A stretch of DNA of 64,000 nt from Cercis canadensis (GCA_003255065.1 QAOA01006682.1:626169-690168); one strand, 5' to 3'; shown: positions 1-11,200, counted from the stretch's first letter. Made by a program: numbers and translations. The notes: generated by a model from the sequence alone, not told the origin.

Positions 1-21
1 CCCCCCCCCCCCCCCCCCCCC
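1..21. repeat. poly-C run at the window edge
   Basis: Twenty-one consecutive C residues open the window. This is a simple homopolymer, inside or beside the gag relic that follows. Homopolymers of this kind mark contig ends elsewhere in the window (a G run beside an N at 61631), so the exact length is doubtful. Confidence 0.8.
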
Positions 22-248
22 TTTTTGTCCTCCTAAGATTTCTTCTCTTTAGCCTTACTTGCCTCTGTATGCCCTAGGATCTCTTCCAAATTAATGTGCT
101 TGGAGGTCCTGATTAAGAGTTCAGACAGAGTGTTTGACAGATCAAGGGTTAGGTTCTCATGTAGGCATCCAGGTCAGAGGCCTACCTGGATGGCATGCAT
201 TGCCATTGAGCCTGTCAGGTCTCGGACTTGTAAAGAGAGCTTGGTATA

Positions 249-614
249 TCAGTTCATGTAATCCTTTAAGGATTCAGCCTCTTCCTGCTTGAGGGTGGCA
301 AGGACAGCGGAAGACTTTTGATGTGTCACACTGGTGGAGAAACGAGCTTGAATAAGCTCAGACAGCTCATCAAAATTTGAAATGTTGTTTGGTGGAAGAT
401 TAGAAAACCATTGGAATGCTGCCCTGCGTAAGGTGGTAGGGAAAGCTCGGCACATCAGCTCATTGTCAGTACCGGTCAGGAGCATAATGAAGTTATAATT
501 CTCCAGGTGTTCTCGAGGATCGAACGATCCATCAAAAGGCTCAAGATATGGTAGCCTGAAGTTGGTCGGAAGGGGGTATTCTAGGATGTGTTGGGTGAAA
601 GGATGTCGACCCAC
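249..614 (-). pseudogene. gag capsid domain (Ty3/gypsy retrotransposon)
   Basis: A 121-residue reading frame carries the hallmark of the plant retrotransposon gag family: a FDGSFDP-type motif near residue 27, then a helix-rich stretch with CRAFPTTLRRAAFQWF and LPPNNISNFDELSELIQARF, and an EEAESLKDYM segment at its end. This order matches the capsid region of plant Ty3/gypsy gag proteins, which assemble the virus-like particle around the element RNA. Only part of gag is covered, and the reading frame is treated as a fossil. The assignment to gypsy rather than Copia rests on this motif order. The lineage is not resolved. Confidence 0.85.
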
Positions 615-1199
615 CTTTTTTGACCTTTTCGACCTGGGTGGTGAAAGCCTAGGAGAGCTAAAAATCTAGGAGGTTTTCCCCTTTCGAGAGTATGAAGCGA
701 CCTCCGGGCTGCGCAAGAGGTTGGTTGGTAAGTCCTTCATGAATTGCGAACCACTGGATGCAACCTATGCGGATGGGGTATAAAGTGGTGTGTACCCCGA
801 GGATTCTATATCTCGGGCTGTCTCTCTGCGTTGATACTCGGCTATTTCTACCTTATCTGGTTCTCTGTCTTGTTTTAAGGTTTGGATTTCTTGTAGTAGA
901 TAATCCAGTGTGTCTCCTAACTGTTCTGGAAAACAGAGGAGTTTCTGGGATTGCCGCAAGGCTTAAGACAGGTCGGTTTCTTAACGGTATCGCACTCGAG
1001 CTGGAAGGGTGGATGGTTGATTCTTTGATGGGTGTGGAGACGCTATCTGGAACGGGTAGTGATATGGTTGGGACAGGCGGAGTCTCTGTTCCCATAGTGA
1101 TAAACTCAAGATCAGCCAAAGAGATTTGTAGATGATAGGGAAATTTGGATTTCCCACAGACAGCGTCAAACGACGATGCATGGGTTCGAGGTCGAGCTA

Positions 1200-1519
1200 T
1201 GTCACAGAGATCGAAGATGATCTCTTAGGTTGGGTTGATCCAAGCTAACCTGAAACAAAGAAACTGGGCCGGTATTATATTTCTGGGCTCCAAAGATCAA
1301 ATTAGTTCGGTCCGAGCTTGATGATATAGGCTATGAGTCAATTAAGGAAAAAGCCTCGTTACCTATAACGGATAGGACTATTTATAGGAAATGGGAAGCA
1401 GGAGCTGGCGGATAAGGCGGCGTTCAACCAGTCAGGTTTTGGGCGTATCGGGTCTTGTTATGCCGGGTCGTTTGTTATTAGGCCTCTTTGTCTTGGGGCC
1501 CAAATAAAGGACCACCACA
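1200..1519 (-). repeat. probable 5' LTR of the gypsy element
   Basis: On the plus strand the block begins TGTCACAGAG and ends GGACCACCACA, so on the minus strand it begins TGTGGTGG and ends in CA. It sits upstream of gag in the element's sense and is about 320 bp long. I do not recognise a standard primer-binding site next to it, and the second LTR is outside the window, so the boundaries are inferred from the TG...CA ends and the composition change only. Confidence 0.45.
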
Positions 1520-1648
1520 ATTACAAAATATTTACAATCTGTACAAAATCTGACAAATAAACACTTAATGGGTATGGAAGTCATTTAGTTGATAAGGTTT
1601 TATATGTCGGTCTAAATCTAGTCAAATGCTAATTATCAATGTCAGAAT

Positions 1649-1674
1649 TATATATATATATATATATATATATA
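1649..1674. repeat. (TA)13 microsatellite
   Basis: Thirteen uninterrupted TA dinucleotides, directly followed by GCTCCC. Confidence 0.9.
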
Positions 1675-1873
1675 GCTCCCCATGTGATAGTGTATGAAAA
1701 AAATAACATAATAGTATACAGAAAATTAATAGTATACTTTTAAGGTGAAAATGACATAGTATACGGAAAAATAACGGGTGATTACAGTGGGGCTCCTTTT
1801 TACCTATCTAGTTTAATGGACTAAAATACCCTTAACCAGAATTAATATGTTTTTATTCCTAGTTCTTAACCAC

Positions 1874-1925
1874 AATTAGAAAGTTTATCTTGCTTCCTCA
1901 ATTAGAAAGTTTATCTTGCTTCCTC
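1874..1925. repeat. 26-bp tandem duplication, two copies
   Basis: The unit beginning AATTAGAAAGTTTATCTTGC and ending TTCCTC occurs twice head to tail with period 26 and no mismatch. Confidence 0.9.
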
Positions 1926-3057
1926 GCTTTTCCACTTTTCTAGCTCAAGATTGCTTCCATGTGCGTGGGCTTGGAAGACTTGTGGGAAAGCAGGGATTGA
2001 ATGGTTAGGGGTGTTTTTCTTATTTTTCACCATAGTTGGGGATGTTAATTTTAGTTTATGAGAAAAAAAATTAAAGACAAAATGGGTACGTAGCTTGGCA
2101 AAATGAGTGCCAAATAGCCCCAAAGATAATTACATGTCGTATTTTCTATCCGTTTGTTTAGATAAATGCTTATTACTTATGTTTAACATTCATACTATCT
2201 CACCCTAGTTGAGTTTATAAAATTAGAGTTATATATAAAAATAATTATTAAATGACATGTGGCCAAGTGATGTTAAAGTCATCTTTAAGACTTATAATTT
2301 CTGTATTTGAACCATAACCATAGCCAAAAATATATAAAAAAAAATTATGTTAGTTTAGTAAAATTTATATCATGTCAACTATATAAATGTGACCCTAATT
2401 AATTTTCTTGGCCAAAAAAAGAAAATAATTAATTTTATGACAATATTATTCATTTATTTGGTGATGGAAAAATGGTTAAAAGAAAGGTGACTTATCTTTT
2501 TTATTTCCAAGAACTATTGGTGTGTCTGTGACCCCTAAAAGTAACTTTTGTTTACCATCTCACGTTGTGTCACATTCAAACAGATTATTTGAAATTCAAA
2601 TTTCTTATCTTCAATTGAATACAGAGATGAGACATAAGCAAATGTGTGCCCACATTTTCCAATATATAAATTAAACAAGTGGACAAAAGTGTTAGTAGAA
2701 AATTTTGATCAATCCTAACAAAGGTATTGGCCGGCCCACAAATTCCCTCCATTTACAGAAGGGAACCTAAATAAATCGAAGGATATTGAGAAAATGCCAA
2801 TTTGGCAAAGTTGTTGATAAGACCAACCAATTAATTAATAAATGAAAGACTAATTAATTAAGACTTGTTTGTTTATCTACAGCAAGATGAGATAACTTAT
2901 AATAGTGTTTTACGTGTTTTAGTTATCTCATGTATATCAAGTACATACACTTATAGTCTAACTCAACTATTGATGTACTTCTATACATTGTTGTTGTACC
3001 AATGAAGCAATACATGTTTTCCCTATTTCTTCAGAGAAAAAAGAAAGAACACTTGGG

Positions 3058-4532
3058 TGGTGTTTGGTATGGGGAATGTTTTATTCCCATCTCGAGTACA
3101 TTCTCGGGAATGAGATTCCTAAGAAAGTTGACAAAATTTGTTTGGTTAACACTCAACTTTTTTGGGAATAATATCATTCACATATTTGGTTCAGTTAATC
3201 CATTCTCAGGAATATAATCAATTTTTCTAAAAACACCTTGAAATAAAAGAAAATAATATTCTCTTACCAAGATTGAAACTTAACAAGAAGATTGAAACTT
3301 CAGCAACAAAAGTATTAACAAGAAGATTATGAGAATCGAACACCTAATTCAACACAAGTCTAAAATTTTGTTCCTAGAAATATAAAGATGGAAACTTCAA
3401 CATACCATACATTTATTATTTTATTTAGAGTCTTACTAATCTTTTATCTACTACAAAATTTTCAGAATCCTATTGAACCAGCTGAACTCACTCCAGTGGA
3501 TTATGATTTTCATTTCTCCCATCACAACTGAAACTTGTAATTAACTCCCTCTCTGTCTTTGATGTTTATGTGGGACTATAAGTTGCATTTAAATTAGAAG
3601 AGGATTAAGAAAGAGGCCCAAGGATTTGTTTGAGTTCAGTTTAGACCTTCTATCAAACACCTTATGTGCAACATATATGAACTAAAACTCCATAAGACTA
3701 AAACTTATTCACATACGTAGAGCAAAAATTTTAACTGGCTTGTAGCTTAAACCAAAGAAAAAAAAATACAAACTTAAAACAAAGTTGCTCAAATGATGTA
3801 CAGAGGAGAAAACCAAACTACAATAACCTCTGCTCAAAAACTCTTCCTCTGTGATGCTAAATGTTTTTTTTTTTTCAGTTTTTGGCAACAATCTGCAGAA
3901 TATAATCAAGCAAATTTTTTTTTCTACATTTAGACCAAACCCAGATCACAGACACAGAAATTATAGGAGGCAAATACTAAACTTGACAAAATTCACATCT
4001 AAGAGGGGAAGTAGCAAACGCCTCGAGGGAGAGCAATGTCGTCGTTCTTGCAGTCATTTATGATCCCAAGGAAGAACTGGTTAGCAGCTCAGCAGATGAA
4101 ATCCCTTTCTAAACGCCTTTGCCCATTATGGTCAATTCATACCCCTTCCCCTTCATTTTCCTTTCTCTTACACATCCTAAATTCTTGATTCCGAACATTT
4201 CCCATGTAACTGATTTGTTCAATTTCAGATTTTGGGAAGTAGTAGGAGGAGGAGATGATGGAGAGTTGACGGTGGCAGAGAGAATGTAGAGAGAGAGAAC
4301 GTACAAAGAAGGATAATGAGTATGAATGAAGAAGGGCAAAGAAAGAAGGAAATTTCTCCATTCCTAGGAAATTTTTATTCACACCTCTTGAGAAGGGAAT
4401 GTTTTATTCCTATCTTCAGTATAAATTTTCATTCCTGGGAATAATTTTTTATCACTTGTACCAAACATAAGAAACTTTTATTCCCATCCTACTTTCCCAG
4501 GAATGTTAAAACATTCCAGGTACCAAACACCA
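3058..4532. mobile_element. non-autonomous TIR DNA transposon, ~1.5 kb
   Basis: The left end reads TGGTGTTTGGTATGGGGAATG. The reverse complement of the right end reads TGGTGTTTGGTACCTGGAATG. Similarity continues inward, degenerately, for roughly 150-200 bp on each side (repeated GGAATG, TTTTATTCC and CCTGGGAATAA-type motifs). The inside has no transposase that I can recognise. The end motif resembles those of PIF/Harbinger- or hAT-type elements, but I see no clean 3-bp or 8-bp target duplication, so the superfamily is left open. The ~1.1 kb between the arms is not repetitive within this window and may be captured host DNA. Confidence 0.6.
4036..4188 (+). pseudogene. possible captured exon, 50 codons, unknown
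   Basis: Inside the TIR element an ATG at 4036 opens 50 codons, starting MSSFLQSFMIPRKNWLAAQQ and going on MKSLSKRLCPLW. The first ~32 residues look like ordinary protein with an amphipathic, mitochondrial-presequence-like character. The tail after residue 33 turns into low-complexity S/P/F sequence, as if it read into an intron or past an exon end; a GT that could serve as a donor lies at the CCATTATG|GTCAAT step. I do not recognise the protein. It could equally be a chance frame: the minus strand here also has an open stretch. Confidence 0.25.
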
Positions 4533-4592
4533 TGTTGAGGAGAGGGAAGGGAAGTGATGGAAAGGAGAGGATTGAGTATAATTTTCCTCTTC

Positions 4593-4829
4593 CTTGTTTG
4601 GATGAGTTGGGAAAAGAAGATGGGGAGAGAACATTCCTTCCAAAACCCTCCAATTTGGGAGAAAAAGAAAAATGAGTTTGGAATGCTTTGGAGGGTTGTG
4701 GGGGATTTATTCCAAGTCCTCCCTTTCCCCTTCCAATAATTAAGGAAACTCCAAAATGAAGAAAATATTTAGACTAAACCCTTCATTTCCTTTCTTTCCT
4801 ATCCCTTTCAAAACTCCCAAACATAGCCC
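4593..4829. mobile_element. MITE-like element, ~0.24 kb
   Basis: The left end has TTGTTTGGATGAGTTGGGAA. The right end, reverse-complemented, has GGGCTATGTTTGGGAGTTTTG. Both are followed by purine-rich GGAAAGAAG-type stretches on their own strand, giving an imperfect hairpin. It has no coding capacity. Ends containing TTTGG...GAGTT are common in plant MITEs. No clear target duplication was found, so the boundaries are approximate. Confidence 0.45.
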
Positions 4830-4926
4830 AAGTTGCCTCATGGATCATTGCTCTTTCTGCTCTTTTGTTCTAGGCCTAGCACTTGAAGTGCTTGAATTAT
4901 TCTATTTTACTAGAAAAAAAAAAGAA

Positions 4927-5491
4927 GGTTAAAATATACTGCTATAGTTTGGATGAATTTTGAATTAAGTCCTTNGTTTAAAAGACTAAGTATGAGGAAT
5001 AACTATTGTATAAAAAGTGTGTTCATCATCCTTATAGGTTTTTTCATCTTTTAGGTCCTTATAGTTTAAATTTTTTTTTTTAATTTGGTCCCTGCAGTCA
5101 CCCTCAGTTATAAGTCCATCAGTTTAATGTTGATATTGGTAAACGGCTTGTCTATGTGGCAATAAAAGAAGATGACATAGCGCCAAAGTGGCACAAAAAT
5201 TATCATCTCATCATCTTTCCTCTTTTTCCTTCTCTCTCTACCTTCTTCTTTTCTTCTCTCTCTCTCTACCTGTAAGAATAATGGAAGCAATTTTTGTGCC
5301 ACTTTGGCGCCACATCAACTTCTTTTATTGCCACATAGACAAACCATTTGCCATATTAGCACTAGACTGACGAAGTTCTAACCAGGGTGATGACAAGGAC
5401 CCAATTAAAATAAATGCAAACTATAAAGACCCCAAAAGAGAAAAAAAAATAAAATAAAATAAACTATAACGACCTGCAATACATTTTAACC
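4927..5491. mobile_element. MULE-like foldback element with a nested LTR remnant
   Basis: The outer ends pair as GGTTAAAATATACTGCTATAG against the reverse complement of GACCTGCAATACATTTTAACC. Inner arms 5150-5212 and 5288-5348 pair over about 60 bp (GTGCCACTTTGGCGC, CTTTTATTGCCACATAGACA). The centre is a CT-rich loop. Flanks of AAAAAAGAA (4918-4926) and AAAAAAGAG (5492-5500) could be a 9-bp target duplication with one mismatch, which fits the Mutator superfamily. No transposase is present. An N at 4975 and a 53-bp piece of Athila LTR interrupt the left arm. Confidence 0.65.
4976..5028 (-). repeat. terminal remnant of an Athila-type LTR
   Basis: The 53 bases after the N match the last bases (plus-strand sense) of the Athila LTRs at 8470-8527, 18236-18293 and 52569-52622: AGACTAAG...GAGG, then TTGTATAAAAAGTGTGTTCA and TCA. 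TCCTT occurs just before the N (4970-4974) and again directly after the LTR end (5029-5033), exactly as a 5-bp target duplication would. The remainder of this insertion is therefore missing from the assembly behind the N. Confidence 0.75.
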
Positions 5492-5820
5492 AAAAAAGAG
5501 ACAAAATATCTAAATGGGTAACATGGAAATATTACTTGCTCCTATTTCCTTCATCTCTTTTGAATGCAGTGATGATGTAGAAATAGAGTAGTCACAATGA
5601 GGACAATAAAAATACAGCAAGTGAAAAGCGAAAGGGTAAGATTAAAGGTGAAGAGGGTATGGGATGATTTGTAGGACATAAACTTTTGTTACAAAAGTTT
5701 TCATTCAACTATAATCCCCACTTTCTTGGAATAATCGACACTAGAGGGGAAGAGCAGGTCAATTTAATTGATAAACTTGGTAACTTAATTTACAAAACAT
5801 GTAACTTCATTCAAAATTCA

Positions 5821-6009
5821 GGTGTGTTTGGTATATGTGATGATTAAAGGGGATAAAATTAAAGAAATATAACTTACTTTATTTTAAGTATATTTGGTAC
5901 ATGGGATAAAAGAGGTAAAGTTAAAGAAGTATAACTTACGCTTACTTATCATTAAAGATATGTGTTACTCCATTAATTTTTCCCTCTTTAATGATACCAA
6001 ACCTATCCT
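5821..6009. mobile_element. MITE, ~0.19 kb
   Basis: The left end GGTGTGTTTGGTATATGTGA pairs with the right end TTTAATGATACCAAACCTATCC through the shared core GGTTTGGTAT/ATACCAAACC and a following ATTAAAGGGG/CCCTCTTTAAT block. A second, internal left-end-like block (TATATTTGGTACATGGGATA) suggests a partial duplication of the end. No coding content. Confidence 0.55.
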
Positions 6010-6502
6010 AAAGTTGTATGAATAGGGGATAAGGGAAAAGCGTTAGTCCTTGGAAACAAAACCTTAATTAATCCACCTATAGTAATGTTATATACACCCC
6101 TATATTTTTCTCAATTATTTACTACTATGGGTCCTTGCTTAATTTACACTTATAGTTTTAATTAAATATTATTAATAATTTTTAGATGACCCAGCTGATT
6201 CAATCAGCCACACAATTGTAACCTTTGGTAAGCTTTTTCTAGGTGGATCTACCATTTCTCTTCCAGAAAAAATATAGGAGAATAGAGATGTAATCATCAT
6301 GCTGTCCTTTTCACCTGATATTTATACTAATTTAAATTGGATGAATTTTGGGAACTAAACATAAAAAAAAAAAAAAAAAAAAAAACTCTAATAATTATTG
6401 ACTATATAAAATTAGTGATTAATCTAGTGTTATCTAAGGAAATTATAGTTAATACAAATGATTATACATTTGTAACATAATCCAACATACTATCTATATC
6501 AA
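6010..6502. other. AT-rich intergenic DNA with a 24-base poly-A
   Basis: No gene or recognisable element. An uninterrupted run of 24 A residues lies at 6363-6386. I found no LINE or SINE body upstream of it, so it is reported as a simple repeat and not as a retroposon tail. Confidence 0.6.
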
Positions 6503-7064
6503 TCTATATAATATTAAAAATAGAATGCACAAATGTGGAGCTGACAAGTGTCCCTATCAAGGTAACGAAAAGTGACGGGCTGGGGAATTTCTTTCATTCC
6601 ACATCATTTTAAAAATCTCCTAAAATATGAAGCATGTGTGTTATATAAATAAAAAACATGAAAAAGAAATTAAATTTTGTGTCTTTAATTTACTACCATA
6701 TTTAGAATTTTCCCAATTTATTACTTAATGAATAATTTAAAACTAAAAATGTTAATGAATAAAATAATGGTGTGATTGATTGTTGGCAAGCCCGTAATTT
6801 GATTTGGTTAATATTATATTATATAGGTTTCAAAATAATGGTAATTGATTGCTTGATTGGCAATAATCAAAATTCTTCATTAATCTCCATCAAGTAATTG
6901 CTGCCACCCTTCAAATAATTCACCAATCAAGGTGATATCATTCTATTTAATTTGACAAATACTCTCTTTAATTGTTGTCACCCAATAATTATTTAATTTC
7001 TAATTTGAATTCAAAATTAGGGTTATACTTCCTTAGCTCTATATCCCTATATAAAGAGCACCCT
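6503..7064 (+). mobile_element. Helitron 5' end and leader (5' piece)
   Basis: The sequence starts TCTATATAATATTAAAAATA, preceded by A, and goes on TGTGGAGCTGACAAGTGTCC. This is the typical 5' terminus of plant Helitrons: a TC start, an AT-rich TATA block, then GTGGAGCTGACAAGTGTC. It ends in a TATA-type leader (CTATATCCCTATATAAAGAG), where the Athila element inserted between 7064 and 18294. Rejoining across the target duplication gives continuous leader sequence (AGAGCACCCTCCTGTGGG). The 3' terminus (CTRR plus hairpin) was not identified. Confidence 0.65.
7060..7064. repeat. 5-bp target site duplication ACCCT, left copy
   Basis: ACCCT directly before the LTR start TGATCG. The matching copy lies at 18294-18298. 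Confidence 0.9.
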
Positions 7065-8527
7065 TGATCGAAATTGTCGCTATCCAATTAAATTAAACAA
7101 AATCCCTTATAAAGAATGCAATACAGGGCTGATCCGAGAAGTCTCTCAGGGAATGCAATGACTAATTAACAACTTCAAGATTACTAACTGGAGATTTTTG
7201 AACACAAATTATATTACCAAATTGTAAATTGCAGAATTAAATACGGATTAAATCAGTTGATAAAAACGTTACCTAGCTAGACATCCATCAAGAATTGGTT
7301 TGATACATCCTAAATTCAACATGATTAATCAAGTCTTAAGGCAGCACTGCTAATTGAGTTTAGTCATAACTGAAATCTCTAATTATAACTAAGTGTTCCT
7401 ACTAAATTATCATTCAGAATTCGATTTAACCACATACATCACTAATCCTTGCAATCACACAAAATTAGTTATTAGTTGTTTAACCTAAAACTGAACATCA
7501 ATTAGCACAAAGCTTCTATAGATTCATACAACAGATTAAAGACCAATCATTCTAAATTCTATTTCATACCTCAACATTCATAAGAACAATAGAAATCTCC
7601 ATAATCCATATAAAAATCAAGGCAAGGCAAAAATCCATAGAAGAACAGAATTGCATTAAACTTGAATCAAATAAATACAGAATCTCAAAATCAAACCGAA
7701 TTCAATTAGGAGTCTAGCTAGGTTACAAAAGTTCTACTCCTCCATGGTCATCAAATCCAAGCTCCAAGGGAGAAGGGAAGCAATAGAATAGTGAGTCTCC
7801 ATAATGAACAAAAGAGGTAAAGAAAACTGTCTACTAAAAACTGTCTAGTCTAGAATGCCAAAAATGTCTATCTCCTTAACCTACTTGTAACCCCATAAAT
7901 TAATTGCACACTCAGATTACCCCTAAGTTAGAATTAATCTCCTAGACCTTAGCTTTAATTGGGCCCCAGTTAGGGCTTAATTGGGCATAGGATGAGAAAG
8001 TTATGTCCATTTAACTCTAAACAGCTCTCTGGATCCATCAGTTGACCTCAAGGGGCAATAGCACCATCAAAATGCCACATTTTGGAGAAGTAGTCTTCAC
8101 AAGAGTTGAAGTGTTATGTCTTAACTATCCAATGGTACTAGTTTTAAGTTAGAAAACACTCACATCCCAATTTATGGCCCAATCTCTTCATACGGGTCTG
8201 GGTCCAGTAACAGCATCTTTGCTCTAACTTCCAAACCAAAAATGACCTACGGGATATCCGAATTAGACTTTGAGTTCTGAATAAAAGTTGTAGAGAATTC
8301 TCTCAGCTTTCCTACAAGATAAGATTCATAATTATCATATGCCTCAAACTCAAGTTATGCTCGAAATACAAAGACAATGTAAAGTTCCCAGTAATGCTGA
8401 AAAACACAATTGAGCCCAATTGGAACCTAACTAATGAAATGCAGCCTAAGCCCAATCAATTAAGCATAAAAGAGGTTTAAGAGACTAAAAATGGGGGTTA
8501 ACTACTGTATAAAAATATTTTTTATCA
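7065..8527 (-). repeat. Athila 3' LTR
   Basis: 1463 bp, plus-strand ends TGATCG...TTTATCA. It is homologous over its full length to 16830-18293, apart from scattered substitutions that are mostly transitions. Confidence 0.93.
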
Positions 8528-8541
8528 AATCCCCCACACTT
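8528..8541 (-). promoter_or_regulatory. polypurine tract at the 3' LTR
   Basis: On the minus strand the sequence AAGTGTGGGGGATT lies directly against the LTR start. This is the plus-strand primer site for reverse transcription in LTR elements. Confidence 0.85.
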
Positions 8542-10081
8542 ATCCTTTGCACGTCCTAGGCAAATTAGAATTAAAACTAGGGAACAAGTAAAATAGCTAA
8601 GGGATCATTTCCAAATAATAACTTTCAAGAATGCAAAAGTTAAGTGAGCAGGAAGAAAAATTAAGAACTTAAAGAATCAAGACACTCATAAATTTATTTC
8701 TTGCACTTTCGACCAACAAGCATGGTAATTTTAATTGAATTGAATTGAATAGATTAAAAATGATAGAGCCTCACAAGATACACTCTCAATCCCTCAAGTA
8801 TTTAAGGGGTAAATGTTTCACTCAAAAATAACTCATGACAAATTGCACTACCATATGCTTGCTTATTTTCTAATCTCCACTACTTCAAACACATGCATGC
8901 ACAAATCAAAAGGACTTTATTTAAGGATGTAATGGGACCAAGGAGAGGGAAGGAATGAAATAGATAATATGGATATGGCAAATTAAAACCAAAGAGAGCA
9001 TGAGAACATTGAGAATGATAAGTCAAAACAAACACTAAGCATAAAAAAATCCACCCAAAAGCTCTATGCAATTTTTCTTTACACATTTCTTCCTCTTTGT
9101 AAGGAAAACCCAAAACTTTTATTCTCTTTTTACATTTCTTTTCTATTTTTTTAACATAATTTCTTTCTTTTCTTTTCTTTTCTTTGTCTTTTCAATTCAC
9201 ATAGCTAATTTCCATGCCTTTGAAATTGCACAAATCCCCCCCCCCCCACACTTGGAACTTTGTTCGTCCCGGACAAATAAGAACTCATCAAATGATCAAC
9301 CAATGCTTTCATACTCTCTAAGGTTGGTAAAAACATGATTTTAGACTAAAGGCTTATAATGAGTTAAATGAAAGAATTGGAACAATTAGGCTCAAGGGAG
9401 AAATCAAGGGAAAAAATGTTAGGTAAGCTATTTGGCTAGTTAGTTAAAAGAAAGAAAATATGACCTTCATCACATTCATGCATGCATATGACAATGTAGT
9501 CTCAAAAAAAAAGCAAAGCACGTTCTAGAGTGTCAAACATCATGAGAGTAATACACACAAGAAAGAAATAGAGAATGACAATAAGCTCAAAAACTCACTA
9601 GGTATGCACTATCAAGCTCAATCCATCAAAATCAATTTCTATCACCAAATTAGCTAACTAAGAGATGCAAGAAATTAATCCAATCATGCTAAAAACCTCA
9701 AAATTGTAATTACTTCAAGCTCATAAACTCTACAATTCTCAAAGTGCTATTGAAAATGCAAGAAGAAAGGTAGAACAACATATAGAAAGAGAATAAAAAT
9801 AGCAAAATATAATTGAAAACAGCTAGGACAAGGTTGGACAACAAACAAAAAGTGAAAACAAAACCAGAATGTTGAACAAAAACTCAAGCAAAAGCTTGAA
9901 CAGAATCTAGAACATTGCACAGAATTTAAAAACAGAAAATAGAACAGAAAAACATAAAACAGAATGAAAAACAAAAATAAAAACAAAAACAAAAACAGAA
10001 ACAGAAAATAAAACAGAAAACATAAAATAGAATATAAAATAGAAACAAAAAATTAAAAACAGAAACAAAAATGAACTCCCC
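8542..10081 (-). other. 3' untranslated spacer of the Athila element
   Basis: About 1.5 kb between the end of integrase and the polypurine tract. I see no env-like reading frame. The part near 9740-10075 is a purine-rich block of (A)nC/G repeats (AAACAAAAACAAAAACAGAAA-like), and 9160-9185 is a TTTTC repeat. A second polypurine-tract-like site lies at 9236-9252. Confidence 0.7.
9236..9252 (-). promoter_or_regulatory. second polypurine-tract-like site
   Basis: Minus-strand AAGTGTGGGGGGGGGGGG. Its upstream context (ATTTGTCCGGGACGAACAAAG) is a diverged copy of the context of the terminal tract at 8528-8541 (ATTTGCCTAGGACGTGCAAAG). It looks like an ancient duplication of the 3' end of the element, with the outer copy now adjoining the LTR. 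Confidence 0.55.
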
Positions 10082-11200
10082 TCAAGGTGGATAAACAGCA
10101 TCACTCAAAATCACCTCTTCAACTAAACTCTCCTTAGCTTCATCATGAAATTGCTTAAGTCGATGGCCATTGACTTTGAATGTCCTCCCCATAGTCACTT
10201 CTTGAATTTTAATTGCACCATAAGAAAAAGTGTTAGTGACAACAAAGGGGCCCTCCCATCGGGATCTCAGTTTACCCGGCCACAACTTAAGGCGAGAATT
10301 GTATAGAAGCACTTTCTCCCCTACTTGGAATTCCTTCCGAAGGATCAACTTGTTATGAAAGGCCTTGGTCTTCTCTTTGTAAAGTTGGGAGTTCTCATAG
10401 GCCTCTAATCGGAGTTCCTTTAACTCTTGAAGTTGCAATTTCCTCTCGACTCCAACTAGACCTATGTCCAAGTTACAAGCCCTAACTGCCCAATAAGCCT
10501 GATGTTCTAGCTCCACTGATAAGTGACATGTCTTGCCAAAGACAAACCTATAAGGTGACATGCCTATAGGTGTCTTATAGGCGGTCTGATAAGCCCATAA
10601 AGCATCCTCCAGCCGCTTACTCCAATCCTTCCTATCTGGCCTCACTGTTTTCTCCAAAATTCTCTTAATCTCTCGATTAGAAACCTCGGCTAGGTCATTC
10701 GTCTAAGGGTGGTAAGGAGTTGAAGTCTTGTGGAAAACCCCATATTTACTCAGCAAGGTCTTCATGTGCCTGTTGCAGAAATGGGATCTTTGATCACTAA
10801 TGATTGCTCTGGGTATGCCAAACCTAAAAAAAATATGTGATCTGACAAAATCTACAACCACATGAGAATCATCAGTCCTAGTGGGAATGGCTTCCACCCA
10901 TTTGGAAACATAATCCACAGCCAATAGAATATAAACAAATCTAAATGAGACAACAAAATGACCTATGAAATCAATGCCCCAAACATCAAAAACTCACAGA
11001 ACAACAAAGGTTGTTGGGGCATCTCATTCCTATGAGTTATATTCCCTACTTTTTGACATTGCTCACAAGATTTACAAAACACATATGCATCATGAAACAG
11101 GGTAGACCAATATAAACCAAAATCTAATACTTTCCTAGCTATTCGCTGAGGACTAAAATGGCCTCCACAAGCATAGGAACGATTGAAAAAAAGCACATAA
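10082..11200 (-). pseudogene. Athila integrase region
   Basis: Reading right to left (gene sense), a zinc-binding part (an H-containing start, then CKSCEQCQKVG), the catalytic core (VDYVSKWVEAIPT, FGIPRAIISDQRSHFCN, TSTPYHPQ) and a C-terminal DNA-binding part ([20 protein letters not shown], then a WEGPFVVTN block) are recognisable. This is the gypsy-type integrase that inserts the DNA copy into the host genome. Treated as a fossil; the reading frame is broken. Confidence 0.88.

Larger units (their letters stand above)
1..1519 (-). mobile_element. Ty3/gypsy LTR retrotransposon, 5' part
   Basis: Read on the minus strand, an LTR-like block (1519 to 1200) is followed by a leader with a weak reading frame (about 1119 to 853) and then a gag domain (614 to 249). 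This is the 5' order of an LTR element that runs off the left edge. The rest is outside the window, so lineage and age cannot be set. The coding part looks like a relic with a few breaks. The GC content of this block is visibly higher than that of the AT-rich DNA to its right, which fits an insertion boundary at about 1519/1520. Confidence 0.7.
1520..3057. other. AT-rich intergenic DNA, no gene seen
   Basis: This stretch is AT-rich, with long A and T runs and no convincing coding sequence on either strand. It holds a TA microsatellite and a 26-bp tandem duplication listed separately. A short frame near 1911-2123 (minus) has low-complexity composition and no family resemblance, so I leave it out. 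Confidence 0.6.

Noticed and set aside
6363-6386. A poly-A tail of a retroposed gene or LINE
   Set aside because: No coding or LINE/SINE sequence precedes it, and no target duplication was found.
9747-10104. Phe-rich frames (MFLFLFLFFILF...) as membrane proteins
   Set aside because: They are translations of an (A)nC/G low-complexity spacer in the Athila 3' region.
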